NCBI GenBank assembly: GCA_035650275.1 | Contig: DASRHY010000018.1 | Location: 1-64,000 of the forward strand | Reading direction: 5' to 3' | DNA: 64,000 nucleotides | DNA from: DASRHY01 sp035650275 | GTDB lineage: Bacteria > Actinomycetota > Actinomycetes > Propionibacteriales > Kribbellaceae | Shown: positions 41,449-49,948 of the stretch, piece after piece | How the letters are laid out: the number at the start of each line of letters is the position of its first letter | How positions within the stretch are numbered: the first letter of the stretch is position 1 | The notes under the pieces: model-generated | Database searches by the model: none | Seen by the model: only the letters and a program-made list of their open reading frames with translations | What the model was told of the DNA's origin: nothing | Position numbers and translations under genes: made by a program

Positions 41449-43716
41449 ATGACAGAGGCACTGGTCATCGCAGGAGTCCTGCTCGGGCTGTGGGCGCTGA
41501 GCTGCCTGGCGATGGTGCTGTTCGCGCACCGGCTGCCGCCCGGGCTGCTGCGGGACCTCGCCGAGTTCCTGCCCGCCTGCGTGACCACCGCGCGCACCCT
41601 GCGGAAGGACCCGGCGGTGCCGCGCCGGGCGAAGGTAGCGCTGCTGGTCGCGGTGCTCTGGGTGCTGTCGCCGATCGACCTGCTGCCCGAGTTCCTGCCG
41701 GTGATCGGCCCGCTGGACGACGTGGTCGCCGTCGTACTCCTGCTCCGGTACGCCGCGCGCAGCGTCCCCCGCGATACCTTGCTCGGCGCCTGGCCCGCCA
41801 ACCCGCGGTTACTCGAGCGCCTCCTCGGAGCGGCGAACCGAGGCAGTGAGCGACGGCCGCCGGCGTATTCCGGGCAGCGAATAACCAATCCGGCGGATCA
41901 CGTATCAGGTCGGCCACCCGCTTGCGCAGATACGGAGAATGGCGGCATGCGTGTGCGGGCTCCCGAACTCACAGGTCGCGGCTGGCTGAACACCGGCGGC
42001 GAAGAGCTCGGCCTGGCGGACTTCCGCGGCCGGTTCCTGCTGCTGGACTTCTGGACGTTCTGCTGCATCAACTGCCTGCACGTGCTCGACGAGCTCCGGC
42101 CGCTGGAGGACAAGTACGGCGACGCGCTGGTCGTGGTCGGGGTGCACTCGCCGAAGTTCGCGCACGAGGCGGACCCGGACGCGCTCAGGGCTGCCGTCGA
42201 GCGGTACGAGGTCGGGCACCCGGTGCTGGACGACCCGGAGCTGGTCACCTGGCAGGCGTACACGGCGCGGGCCTGGCCGACGCTGGTGCTGGTCGACCCG
42301 GACGGGTACATCGCGGCGCAGTTCTCCGGTGAGGGCCACGCGCACGCCCTCGACGCGCTACTGGCCGAGCTGGTCCCGCAGCACGAGCGGGCCGGCACCC
42401 TGACCCGCGGCCGCTCGCCCTACGTCGCGCGGGTCCCGGAACCCACCGACCTGCGCTTCCCGGCGAAGGCGATCCGCCTTCCGGACAAGGGTTTCCTGGT
42501 CGCCGACGCCGGCCACCACAGCCTGGTCGAGCTGGCCCCCGACGCCAGCACCGTGGTACGACGGATCGGCACCGGGGAGCGCGGCTTCACCGACGACCCG
42601 GCGACGTTCTCCGAGCCCAACGGCCTCGCCCTGCTCCCGCCCGGGATCGCCCAGCAGGTCGGGTACGACGTGGTGGTCGCGGACACCGTGAACCACGCCC
42701 TGCGCGGGGTGGAGCTTGCCTCAGGCAACGTTCGCACGCTGGCCGGTACCGGTACCCAGTGGATGGACGGCGACGGCGTCCGCAACCTGAGCTCCCCGTG
42801 GGACGTCGCCTGGTGGCGGGACCGGGCCTGGGTCGCGATGGCGGGGCTGCACCAGCTCTGGACCTTCGACCCGGTCACCGGAAGGGTCGAGGTCGCGGCC
42901 GGCACCACGAACGAGGGACTGCGCGACGGTGCGCCCGAGGACGCCTGGTTCGCCCAGACGTCCGGACTTGCCGCGACCGAGGACCGGCTCTGGCTGGCCG
43001 ACTCGGAGGTGTCCGCACTGCGCTGGTTGGACGACCAGGGCGTGCACACCGCGGTCGGCACCGGTCTGTTCGACTTCGGGCTGCGGGACGGCAAGGCCGA
43101 CGAGGCGCTGTTGCAGCATCCGCTCGGCGTCACCGTACTGCCGGACGGCTCGGTCGCGGTCGCCGACACCTACAACGGGGCGGTACGACGCTTCGACCCG
43201 CGGACCGAGACCGTGCAGACGATGGCCACCGGTCTGGCCGAACCGAGCGGAGCCGTTGTCGACGGCAACAACCTGCTGGTGGTCGAGTCCGCCGCGCACC
43301 GGCTGAGCCGGGTTCCGCTCGGCGCGCAGGCGGTCGCGGATGAGTTCAGCCGGCAGACCCGGCGCCCGCCGACCGAGCTGACCGCCGGCCCGGTCACGGT
43401 TCGGGTGGTCTTCGAACCGCCGCCCGGCCAGAAGCTCGACGACCGTTACGGCCCGTCGACCCGGCTGCGGATCTCCGCGACCCCCGAGGCACTGATCCGG
43501 TCGGGCGCCGGTGACTCCACCGACCTGACCCGGCAGTTGGTGCTCGACCAGCGGGTCGGCGACGGCGTCCTGCACATCGCCGTACAGGCGGCTTCCTGCG
43601 ACGATGGTGACGCCGAGTTCCCCGCCTGCCATCTGCACCGGCAGGACTGGGGCGTGCCGGTCCGGATCACCGCAACGGGTCCGGACCGGCTCGACCTGGT
43701 GCTCTCCGGTCAGTGA
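41449..43716 (+). CDS. DUF1232 membrane region fused in frame to thioredoxin-like/NHL-repeat protein
   Basis: One uninterrupted frame of 755 codons joins two modules normally encoded separately. Residues 1-130 form a DUF1232 (YkvA-like) protein with a membrane helix at 4-25 and the hallmark VPRRAKVALLVAVLWVLSPIDLLPEFLPVIGPLDDVV. Residues about 130-166 are an atypical linker. From Met167 the sequence is an NHLRC2-like protein: a thioredoxin fold with FWTFCCINCLHVLDEL, then NHL beta-propeller repeats (DLRFPAKAIRLPDKGFLVADAGHHSLVEL, ATFSEPNGLALL), then a beta-rich C-terminal domain. ATG 41947, with GGAG 9 bp upstream, could start the second module alone. Confidence 0.65.
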   Translation: MTEALVIAGVLLGLWALSCLAMVLFAHRLPPGLLRDLAEFLPACVTTARTLRKDPAVPRRAKVALLVAVLWVLSPIDLLPEFLPVIGPLDDVVAVVLLLRYAARSVPRDTLLGAWPANPRLLERLLGAANRGSERRPPAYSGQRITNPADHVSGRPPACADTENGGMRVRAPELTGRGWLNTGGEELGLADFRGRFLLLDFWTFCCINCLHVLDELRPLEDKYGDALVVVGVHSPKFAHEADPDALRAAVERYEVGHPVLDDPELVTWQAYTARAWPTLVLVDPDGYIAAQFSGEGHAHALDALLAELVPQHERAGTLTRGRSPYVARVPEPTDLRFPAKAIRLPDKGFLVADAGHHSLVELAPDASTVVRRIGTGERGFTDDPATFSEPNGLALLPPGIAQQVGYDVVVADTVNHALRGVELASGNVRTLAGTGTQWMDGDGVRNLSSPWDVAWWRDRAWVAMAGLHQLWTFDPVTGRVEVAAGTTNEGLRDGAPEDAWFAQTSGLAATEDRLWLADSEVSALRWLDDQGVHTAVGTGLFDFGLRDGKADEALLQHPLGVTVLPDGSVAVADTYNGAVRRFDPRTETVQTMATGLAEPSGAVVDGNNLLVVESAAHRLSRVPLGAQAVADEFSRQTRRPPTELTAGPVTVRVVFEPPPGQKLDDRYGPSTRLRISATPEALIRSGAGDSTDLTRQLVLDQRVGDGVLHIAVQAASCDDGDAEFPACHLHRQDWGVPVRITATGPDRLDLVLSGQ
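41934..41949 (+). promoter_or_regulatory. internal ribosome site and start codon within the fused ORF
   Basis: GGAG at 41934-41937 lies 9 bp before ATG 41947, exactly where stand-alone NHLRC2-like proteins begin (MRVRAPEL). The preceding 100 bp are less GC-rich and read like an intergenic region. A 589-aa product from 41947 to 43716 is therefore likely, whether or not the long fusion is made. Confidence 0.55.
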
Positions 43717-43797
43717 TGCCGGTACGGGCGCAGCTACGCCGGCGTCGACGGCTACACCTGGAACCTGTTCTTCATGGAGGCGGAAGCCCCGGCGTGA
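43717..43797 (+). pseudogene. remnant of a VOC/glyoxalase-family gene end
   Basis: Directly after the NHL gene's stop, in the same frame, 26 codons read YAGVDGYTWNLFFMEAEAPA and then a second TGA. The pattern D-GYTWNLFFME is that of the last strand of glyoxalase-fold proteins (DPDGHTWEV-type). No start or remaining body is present, so it looks like the leftover of a deleted gene. Read-through of the first TGA is the less likely alternative. Confidence 0.4.
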
Positions 43798-43809
43798 ACC
43801 GACCGTAAG

Positions 43810-43845
43810 GCGGGCCCAGACCTCCCGTACGGAGGTCGGGCCCGC
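43810..43845. terminator. hairpin between convergent genes
   Basis: GCGGGCCCAGACCTCC pairs with GGAGGTCGGGCCCGC around a 5-base loop, with one bulged A (15-bp stem). It lies between the NHL gene and the DUF6458 gene and can serve both strands. Confidence 0.75.
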
Positions 43846-43856
43846 TCGATCTGCAC

Positions 43857-44171
43857 TCAGGTGATGCGGCGGCGCCTGATGACGCGCTTGTTCCGCTGCA
43901 GCTCGGCAACGCCGGGCGGCTCGGCGATCTGCTCGGTCACCTCGACGTCGGGCAGTTGTTCGCCGCGGTACTGCTGCTCGACCTCCGGGTCGATCAGCGC
44001 ACCCCGGTTACGGCGCTTGGTGACCAACATGGCCAGCGCGATGCCGAGCGCGCCGGCGGCCATCAGGATGTAGCCGACCGCGGTCAGGTCGACGGCGTTC
44101 CATCGGTCGGCGACGCCCCAGGCCAAGATCGCGCCAAGGGTCAACAGAAAGATTCCGGCCGGAATGCTCAT
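43857..44171 (-). CDS. small membrane protein, DUF6458-like
   Basis: 104 aa. Two transmembrane helices (about residues 4-22 and 31-49, IFLLTLGAILAWGV ... VGYILMAAGALGIALAML) are followed by a charged cytoplasmic tail ending in RRRR. This is the layout of short actinobacterial DUF6458 proteins of unknown function. GAAGGAGGC lies 6 bp before ATG 44171, a strong ribosome site. A two-sided hairpin follows the stop. Confidence 0.75.
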   Translation of the reverse strand: MSIPAGIFLLTLGAILAWGVADRWNAVDLTAVGYILMAAGALGIALAMLVTKRRNRGALIDPEVEQQYRGEQLPDVEVTEQIAEPPGVAELQRNKRVIRRRRIT

Positions 44172-44257
44172 GATCGCCTCCTTCGGGAGACCAAGTACCC
44201 GACATTCCCCACGGTAACCGCGGTCGCCCGGGAACGCTCGCCCCGGCCGCGCGTCTG

Positions 44258-45031
44258 TCAGCCGTTGCTGACCTCGACGTCGCCACTCGCCGTGTCCAGC
44301 TTCAGCAGGTGGGTGCCTTCCGGACTGCTCGCGACCTGGACGTCGGTGTCGCCGCTGCGGGTGTCCGCCTCGACGTTGTAGCTGCCCTCCGGTACCCGCA
44401 CGCTGATGTCGCCGCTCCTGCCGTCGGCGGTGACCTGGGCCGGCGCATCCAGGTCCAGCTCGATGTCGCCCGACGCGGCCCTGGCCTGCACGTGCTGCCC
44501 GCCGGTCAGCCGCCCGGCCTTGATCTCGCCGGACTTCGTCTCGAGGTCGACCGGCCCGGCCGCGCCGTCCACGGTCAGGTCGCCGGACGCGATGTCGATG
44601 GTGACCGCGCCGGCGGCGTCGGTCGCGGTGACGTTCCCGGAACCGGACTCGACGTCGATGTCACCGAGGCCTTCGAGTACGACGTCGCCGGAGCCGGTCT
44701 CGCCGGTGACCTTGGACCCGCGGGGCACCGTGACGACGAAGTCCGCGGTGCACTGCCAGCCGCAGTCGCCGTCCAGGACGAGCTTGCCGTCGGTGACCTT
44801 GTACGACTCGCCGGTCTTCATCAGCCAGTACTCGCGGTGCTCGCGGACCGTCGTACGGTCGACGTCCCCTGTCTCGATCCGCACATCGCCGGACTTCATG
44901 TCCAGCTCGACCATGCCGATCTGCGCGTCGACGGTATGCGTCTCGTTCGAGTCCCGGTCGCCGAAGCCCCAGACGGCCAGCGCGAGCCCGGTCAGTACGA
45001 GTCCCGCTCCAACGCTTCTGCCGTCCGGCAT
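44258..45031 (-). CDS. membrane-anchored DUF4097 (toastrack) beta-solenoid protein
   Basis: 257 aa. An N-terminal hydrophobic segment (about 7-24) acts as anchor or signal; then repeated strand pairs of the type VDLETKSGEIKAG, VTIDIASGDLTVDG, VTADGRSGDISVRV, each with SGD/SGE turns, form a DUF4097 right-handed beta-solenoid. Two Cys in GDCGWQCTADF may form a disulfide. The family is often linked to envelope stress sensing, but no molecular function is established. The gene stands alone on the minus strand, and its start follows a GAGAGGGTGAGG stretch. Confidence 0.85.
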   Translation of the reverse strand: MPDGRSVGAGLVLTGLALAVWGFGDRDSNETHTVDAQIGMVELDMKSGDVRIETGDVDRTTVREHREYWLMKTGESYKVTDGKLVLDGDCGWQCTADFVVTVPRGSKVTGETGSGDVVLEGLGDIDVESGSGNVTATDAAGAVTIDIASGDLTVDGAAGPVDLETKSGEIKAGRLTGGQHVQARAASGDIELDLDAPAQVTADGRSGDISVRVPEGSYNVEADTRSGDTDVQVASSPEGTHLLKLDTASGDVEVSNG

Positions 45032-45143
45032 GGCCCCTCACCCTCTCCGCCAGCGTTCCACCGCGAGGCTAGGCGGCGCCCCGCACCGGGTGGATCCGGG
45101 ACACCACCGACCACGGCCCTGAGCAGCCCCGGAGAAACCACAA

Positions 45144-45186
45144 CGTCCGCCGAAGGCGAGCAAGGGTCGCTCGCCTTCGGCGGACG
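45144..45186 (-). terminator. perfect hairpin terminator, copy 2 of a repeated family
   Basis: CGTCCGCCGAAGGCGAGC and its exact complement form an 18-bp stem with a 7-base loop. The hairpin begins 10 bp after the stop of the acyl-CoA dehydrogenase gene. The stem is nearly identical to the one at 17261-17305. Confidence 0.8.
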
Positions 45187-45196
45187 CAGGGGCAGG

Positions 45197-47065
45197 TCAG
45201 AAGGCGGACTCGGGCAGGTCCATCACGTCGAGGTCGGTGAGCTCGGCCTTGACCCGCTCGGCCGCGACGGACGGCATCGTCGAGCGGACGAACCACTGGG
45301 CCGCGGCAACCTTGCCGAGGTAGAAGTCCTTGTCCGCGGCCGGCACGTCGCCGCCCAGCTTCGCCAGCGCCACCTCGGCCTGCCGCAGCATAAGCCAGGA
45401 GCAGACCACGTCGCCGAGCACGTACAGCAGCCGGGAGGTGTTCAGCCCGGCCTTGTACACGTTGCGGACGTCACCGTTCTCGGCCTGCGGGTTGCTCGCC
45501 ATCAGCGCCTGGCCCATCACGCCGAGGATCGCCTGCGCGTCCTCCATCCCCTTCGCCAGCAGCGCGCGCTCTTCCTTGAGCCGGCCGTTGCCGGCCTCGG
45601 AGGCGACGAACTCGGTGATCATGCCGGCGATGTGGCCGAGTGCCTGGCCCTGGTCCTTGATGATCTTGCGGAAGAACAGGTCCTGGCCCTGGATCGCGGT
45701 GGTGCCCTCGTAGAGCGTGTCGATCTTGGCGTCCCGGACGTACTGCTCGATCGGGTAGTCCTGCAGGAAGCCGGACCCGCCGAACGTCTGCAGCGACTCG
45801 GTGCCGAGCAGCGTCCACGACTTCTCCGAGCCGTAGCCCTTGACCAGCGGCAGCAGCAGGTCGTTGACCCGCTCCGCCTCGGCGTCGTGCTCACCGGCGT
45901 ACCGGGCCTGCTCCGCGCGGTCCTGGTACGTCGCGGTGAACAGCACCAGCGCGCGCAGCGCCTCGGCGTACGCCTTCTGGGTCATCAGCGAGCGCCGTAC
46001 GTCGGGGTGGTGGGTGATTGTCACCCGCGGTGCGTTCTTGTCCGTGGCCTGGGTCAGGTCCGGGCCCTGCACCCGCTCCTTGGCGTACTCGAGCGCGTTC
46101 AGGTAGCCGGTGGACAGGGTGGCGATCGCCTTGGTGCCGACCATCATCCGGGCGTACTCGATCACCTGGAACATCTGCGCGATGCCGTTGTGCACCTCGC
46201 CGAGCAGCCAGCCCTTCGCCGGTACGCCGTCGCCGAAGGCGACCTCGCAGGTGGTGGACACCTTGATGCCCATCTTCTTCTCGACCCCGGTGACGAAGGC
46301 GCCGTTGCGCTCACCGGTCAGCTCACCGGTCTCCAGGTCGAAGTGGTGCTTCGGTACGACGAACAGGCTCAGGCCCTTGGTACCCGGGCCGCCGGCGCCC
46401 TCGACGCCCTGCGGACGGGCGAGCACCAGGTGCACGATGTTCTCGGTCATGTCGTGCTCGCCGGATGTGATGAACCGCTTGACCCCTTCGATGTGCCAGG
46501 AGCCGTCCTCCTGCGGAATCGCCTTCGCCCGGCCCGCGCCGACGTCGGAGCCGGCATCCGGCTCGGTCAGCACCATGGTGGCGCCCCAGCCGCGGTCGAT
46601 CATGATCTGCGCGATCCGCTTGTCCCGCTCCGTCCCGTTGCGCCACAGCACGTGCGCGAAGTTCGGGCCTGCGGCGTACATGTGCACCGGCGGGTTCGCG
46701 CCCAGTACCAGCTCGGCGGCCGCCCAGCGCAGTGACGGCGGGGTCGGCTGGCCACCCAGCTCAGCCGGTAGCTCGAGCCGGAACCACTCGGCGTCCATGT
46801 ACGCCTGGTAGCTCCTCTTGAACGCCTCGGGCATCGTCACGCTGTGCGTCTCGGGGTTGTACACCGGCGGAGTCCGGTCTGCTTCGGCGAATGACTCGGC
46901 CAGCTCGTGCTTGGCCAGCCGGTCGATCTCGTGCAGCACCTCACGGGCGGTGTCGACGTCCATCTCGGCGTACGGGCCCTGGCCCAGTACGTCGCCTCGC
47001 CCCAGGACCTCGAGCAGGTTGAACTCGATGTCGCGAAGGTTCGACTTGTAATGGCTCACGTGCAT
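45197..47065 (-). CDS. acyl-CoA dehydrogenase (FadE-type, long form)
   Basis: 622-aa flavoprotein of the long acyl-CoA dehydrogenase group with an added C-terminal helical domain. The FAD/substrate strands include MVLTEPDAGSDVGAGRAKA and GVKRFITSGEHD (about 170-225). The catalytic-base Glu lies in the IDTLYEGTTAIQGQDL block (about 445). ETF would be the electron acceptor in the first step of fatty-acid or branched acyl-CoA beta-oxidation. ATG 47065 is preferred because the family begins MHVSHYKSNLRDIEFNL; the frame runs on to 47119. Two TetR-type inverted repeats lie just upstream. Confidence 0.9.
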   Translation of the reverse strand: MHVSHYKSNLRDIEFNLLEVLGRGDVLGQGPYAEMDVDTAREVLHEIDRLAKHELAESFAEADRTPPVYNPETHSVTMPEAFKRSYQAYMDAEWFRLELPAELGGQPTPPSLRWAAAELVLGANPPVHMYAAGPNFAHVLWRNGTERDKRIAQIMIDRGWGATMVLTEPDAGSDVGAGRAKAIPQEDGSWHIEGVKRFITSGEHDMTENIVHLVLARPQGVEGAGGPGTKGLSLFVVPKHHFDLETGELTGERNGAFVTGVEKKMGIKVSTTCEVAFGDGVPAKGWLLGEVHNGIAQMFQVIEYARMMVGTKAIATLSTGYLNALEYAKERVQGPDLTQATDKNAPRVTITHHPDVRRSLMTQKAYAEALRALVLFTATYQDRAEQARYAGEHDAEAERVNDLLLPLVKGYGSEKSWTLLGTESLQTFGGSGFLQDYPIEQYVRDAKIDTLYEGTTAIQGQDLFFRKIIKDQGQALGHIAGMITEFVASEAGNGRLKEERALLAKGMEDAQAILGVMGQALMASNPQAENGDVRNVYKAGLNTSRLLYVLGDVVCSWLMLRQAEVALAKLGGDVPAADKDFYLGKVAAAQWFVRSTMPSVAAERVKAELTDLDVMDLPESAF

Positions 47066-47111
47066 TCCCCTGACTCGGCTGTCGGACCCGCCGGGTGACC
47101 GGCGCGGAACT

Positions 47112-47147
47112 TTACTCACCAGTAACTTAAGTATATACCGGCGAGTA
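47112..47147. promoter_or_regulatory. paired TACTCACCAGTA-type operator sites
   Basis: TACTCACCAGTA at 47113-47124 and, on the other strand, TACTCGCCGGTA at 47136-47147 agree at 10 of 12 positions. The first lies within TTACT-CACC-AGTAA, with perfect 5-bp arms. They sit in an AT-rich stretch 47-82 bp before the acyl-CoA dehydrogenase start. The pattern is like those bound by TetR-family fatty-acid regulators; the regulator gene is not in the window. Confidence 0.55.
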
Positions 47148-47599
47148 GCTCAGGCCAATGGGGATCTCCGGTCTGTCCGGATCAGGCGCGGCGAAGCAGT
47201 ACGGTCAGCAGGTGTAAAGGCTGTTCGGGTGCACCTTGGTGGTTGTCGTCGTTCGCGTACGACGTGGTCAGGCCCTCGCGCGGGTCCATCGAGTCATGGG
47301 CGGACTCCTCCGGTGGTGGATTCTTGTCGGGTTATACCCATATTCCGGTGAGAATCTTGCTCGCTGCTGACCAGTGCGTGAGGAGCCGGCGACGGTACGT
47401 CGAAGTGTGTTCCGAGCCCTTGACCGGTGCGCACCCGGTGGCGCAACCTGCTTGGGATTGGGGGCAATCGGCGAGCAACGCTCGCCTCTCAGGGGAGAAG
47501 CCGGTCGCACGTCGTACGCGGCCGTTCGGGTCAGTCGGTAGCGATGCACTGCTTGCCGCCGCGCCCCGTCGCGCCCATTTACGCGAAGGGGAGGACCAC
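47148..47599. other. intergenic region between acyl-CoA dehydrogenase and BBE-like gene
   Basis: About 450 bp without a convincing gene; the open frames across it lack family resemblance or start signals. It must contain the promoter of the BBE-like gene, whose ribosome site GGGGAGGA is at 47588-47595. I see no strong hairpin or palindrome. Confidence 0.4.
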
Positions 47600-48970
47600 A
47601 TGGGCAGCATCACCATCGACCAGCTCCGGGAACGTGTCCGGGGAACGGTCACCACGGCCGATGACCCGTCGTACGACGACGCACGGACCGTGATGAACGT
47701 GATGGTCGACAAGCGACCTCGAGCCATCGTGCGGTGTGTCAACGCCGGCGACGTGATGGCCACCGTCGACTACGCCCGGGAGAACGGACTCGACCTGGCC
47801 GTGCGCGGTGGCGCGCACAGCGTGCCGGGGTTCGGGACCGTGGACGACGGCGTGGTCGCCGACCTGTCCGGGCTGCGCGGTGTCCGCGTCGACCCGGTCA
47901 CGCAGACCGCGCGGGCCGAGGGCGGTGCGCGCTGGGGTGACCTGAACGCGGCGACGTACCCGTTCGGGCTCGCGACCACCGGCGGCATCATCTCCACTAC
48001 GGGCGTGGGCGGGCTGACGCTCGGCGGCGGCATCGGTCACCTGGCTCGCGGCATGGGCCTGTCGTGCGACAACCTGGTCTCGGCCGACGTCGTGACCGCG
48101 GACGGCCAGCTGGTCGTCGCCGATGCCCAGCAGAACGCGGACCTGTACTGGGCGCTGCGCGGCGGTGGTGGCAACTTCGGTGCCGTCACGTCGTTCGAGT
48201 TCTCGCTCGGCCCGGTCAAGGACGTTTACGGCGGGCCGATGTTCTTCGAGCTGGAGCACGCGGACGCCGTACTGCGGTTCTACCGGGAGTTCATCAAGGA
48301 TGCGCCCGAGCAGCTCGGGTTGTTCCCGGGCTTCCACCTGGCACCGCCGCTGCCGTTCATCCCGGCCGAGCGGCACGGTGACCCGTTCATGCTGATGGTC
48401 GCGTGCTGGTCCGGTCCGGTGGAGGAGGGCGAGCAGGTGCTCAAGCCGTTGCGCGAGGCCGCGCCGGTGTTCGCCGAGCACGTCGGGCCGATGCCGTACC
48501 CGGCGCTGAACAGCGCCTTCGACGCCCTGCACGGGCCAGGACTGCAGCACTACTGGAAGGCGAACTTCGTCACCGAGCTGACCGACGAGGCCATCGCCGC
48601 GCATCTTCAATACGGGCCGAAGGCACCCGCGGTGAACACGGCGGTGCACATCTACCCGATCAACGGCGCCTGCCACCGGGTGGCGCCGAGCGACACCGCG
48701 TTCGCGTACCGGGATGCCTCGTTCGCGGCCGTGATCGCGGGGATGTGGCCGGACCCGGCCGACAACGAGTCGTCGATCCAGTGGGTGCGGGACTACTACG
48801 ACGCGACCGCGCCGCACTCCGAGGAGGGTGGCTACATCAACTTCATGGCCGACGACGACCAGTCGCGGATCCGCGCCAACTACAAGGACAACTACGACCG
48901 CCTGGTCGAGGTGAAGCGCTCGTACGACCCCGGCAACCTGTTCCACCTGAACCAGAACATCGCCCCCTAG
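47600..48970 (+). CDS. BBE-like FAD-linked oxidoreductase (PCMH flavoprotein)
   Basis: 456 aa. The FAD-binding PCMH domain (about 40-215) carries RGGAHSVPGFG, in which the His is the usual 8-alpha-linked flavin site, then GGARWGDLN and TTGVGGLTLGGGIG. The second, Cys-linked flavin position of bicovalent enzymes is Thr here, so a single covalent bond is expected. The C-terminal BBE segment (NYKDNYDRLVEVKRSYDPGNLFHLNQNI) is complete. Relatives oxidise sugars, alkaloids or polyketides. GGGGAGGA precedes ATG 47600. A hairpin terminator follows 32 bp after the stop. Confidence 0.87.
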   Translation: MGSITIDQLRERVRGTVTTADDPSYDDARTVMNVMVDKRPRAIVRCVNAGDVMATVDYARENGLDLAVRGGAHSVPGFGTVDDGVVADLSGLRGVRVDPVTQTARAEGGARWGDLNAATYPFGLATTGGIISTTGVGGLTLGGGIGHLARGMGLSCDNLVSADVVTADGQLVVADAQQNADLYWALRGGGGNFGAVTSFEFSLGPVKDVYGGPMFFELEHADAVLRFYREFIKDAPEQLGLFPGFHLAPPLPFIPAERHGDPFMLMVACWSGPVEEGEQVLKPLREAAPVFAEHVGPMPYPALNSAFDALHGPGLQHYWKANFVTELTDEAIAAHLQYGPKAPAVNTAVHIYPINGACHRVAPSDTAFAYRDASFAAVIAGMWPDPADNESSIQWVRDYYDATAPHSEEGGYINFMADDDQSRIRANYKDNYDRLVEVKRSYDPGNLFHLNQNIAP

Positions 48971-49002
48971 TCCTCCCCTAGTCCCGGGAGGGATCACCTA
49001 CT

Positions 49003-49040
49003 GGTGACGTTGCACAGCTCCTGACCTGTGCAGCGTCACC
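49003..49040. terminator. hairpin between convergent genes
   Basis: GGTGACGTTGCACAG pairs with CTGTGCAGCGTCACC around an 8-base loop (15-bp stem, one G-T wobble). It separates the BBE-like gene from the methyltransferase gene and can act on both strands. Confidence 0.7.
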
Positions 49041-49093
49041 GGATGGTGTGTGGCACCCGTCCCACGGGGCTTGTTCGCCCTGGCGATCAGGGC

Positions 49094-49948
49094 TCAGGCC
49101 GGCGCGTGGGCGGTATGGATCGTGCGGGCGGAGAGGTCGACCAGGTCGTCGCGGCGGCCGAGCCAGTGCTCGCCGTCCGGGTCGAGCAGCGCGTCCCAGG
49201 TGGCGAGGTCGCCGGGTGTGACGAACCCGGTGGGGCGGAGCCGGTCGACCCAATGCGTGAGCCGCCCGGCGATCCGCTCGCGGTCGGCCGCCGGCAGCGG
49301 CGTCGGTACCTCGGTCAGCACGGTGTGGCCGGTGATACCGATCAGGCCTGCGCGGCGCAACGCCTCGCTCCAGCCGTATGGCATCCGGACCGAGCCGGGT
49401 AGCTCGGCGCGCATCCGGGCGAACCAGCGGTCGTTCGCGGCGTCCAGCCGGATCTCCAGGCCCGGCTCGCCGATGCCGACGTCCCAGGGCAGGTGCCGGG
49501 TCGGCAGCCCGCCCTCGGCCAGCGCGAGCCGGCCGCCGGGGCCGAGCAGACCCGCCAGCGTGTCGACGCAGGCCTGCTGGTCACCGGCGTGATGGACCGC
49601 GTGTGCGGCCCAGACCAGATCGGCCGGGCCGCCGATCACCTTCCGCAGCGTGTCCAGCCCGTCGTCCAGTGAGCCGAGCTCGCACCGGGCCGCGCCGGCC
49701 AGGTTCTCGCGGGCATGCCCGAGCACGTCGGGGTCGTGGTCGACGGCAACCACCGTGGCATCCGCCGGAAGCGCGGCGGCGAACGCCTTGGCCATGCCGC
49801 CGCCACCACAGCCGATGTCGGCCGCCAGCCGGTCGGTCTCGCGGACCAGTGCGCCCGCGACGCGGGTGTTCCAGTCGGCGTCGTGCTCGGCGTTGCGGCG
49901 CAGATGAGCGGACTCGGCCGACCAGTCGATGGTGAAGACGTCAGCCAC
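49094..49948 (-). CDS. class I SAM-dependent methyltransferase
   Basis: 284 aa. The SAM-binding motif I is LAADIGCGGGGMAKAFAAAL (about residues 42-61), motif II is VVAVDHDPDVLGHAREN, and the post-I/II strand is ADLVWAAHAVHHAGD. This core is typical of small-molecule methyltransferases of the UbiE/Methyltransf_25 type. The substrate is unknown. It overlaps the preceding ABM monooxygenase gene by 8 bp, so the two are co-expressed and might act on the same aromatic or quinone-like compound. Confidence 0.83.
   Translation of the reverse strand: MADVFTIDWSAESAHLRRNAEHDADWNTRVAGALVRETDRLAADIGCGGGGMAKAFAAALPADATVVAVDHDPDVLGHARENLAGAARCELGSLDDGLDTLRKVIGGPADLVWAAHAVHHAGDQQACVDTLAGLLGPGGRLALAEGGLPTRHLPWDVGIGEPGLEIRLDAANDRWFARMRAELPGSVRMPYGWSEALRRAGLIGITGHTVLTEVPTPLPAADRERIAGRLTHWVDRLRPTGFVTPGDLATWDALLDPDGEHWLGRRDDLVDLSARTIHTAHAPA

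Noticed and set aside
47268..47763. ORFs between the acyl-CoA dehydrogenase and BBE-like genes
   Set aside because: Basic, low-complexity translations without start signals; overlapping frames on both strands give equally poor products.
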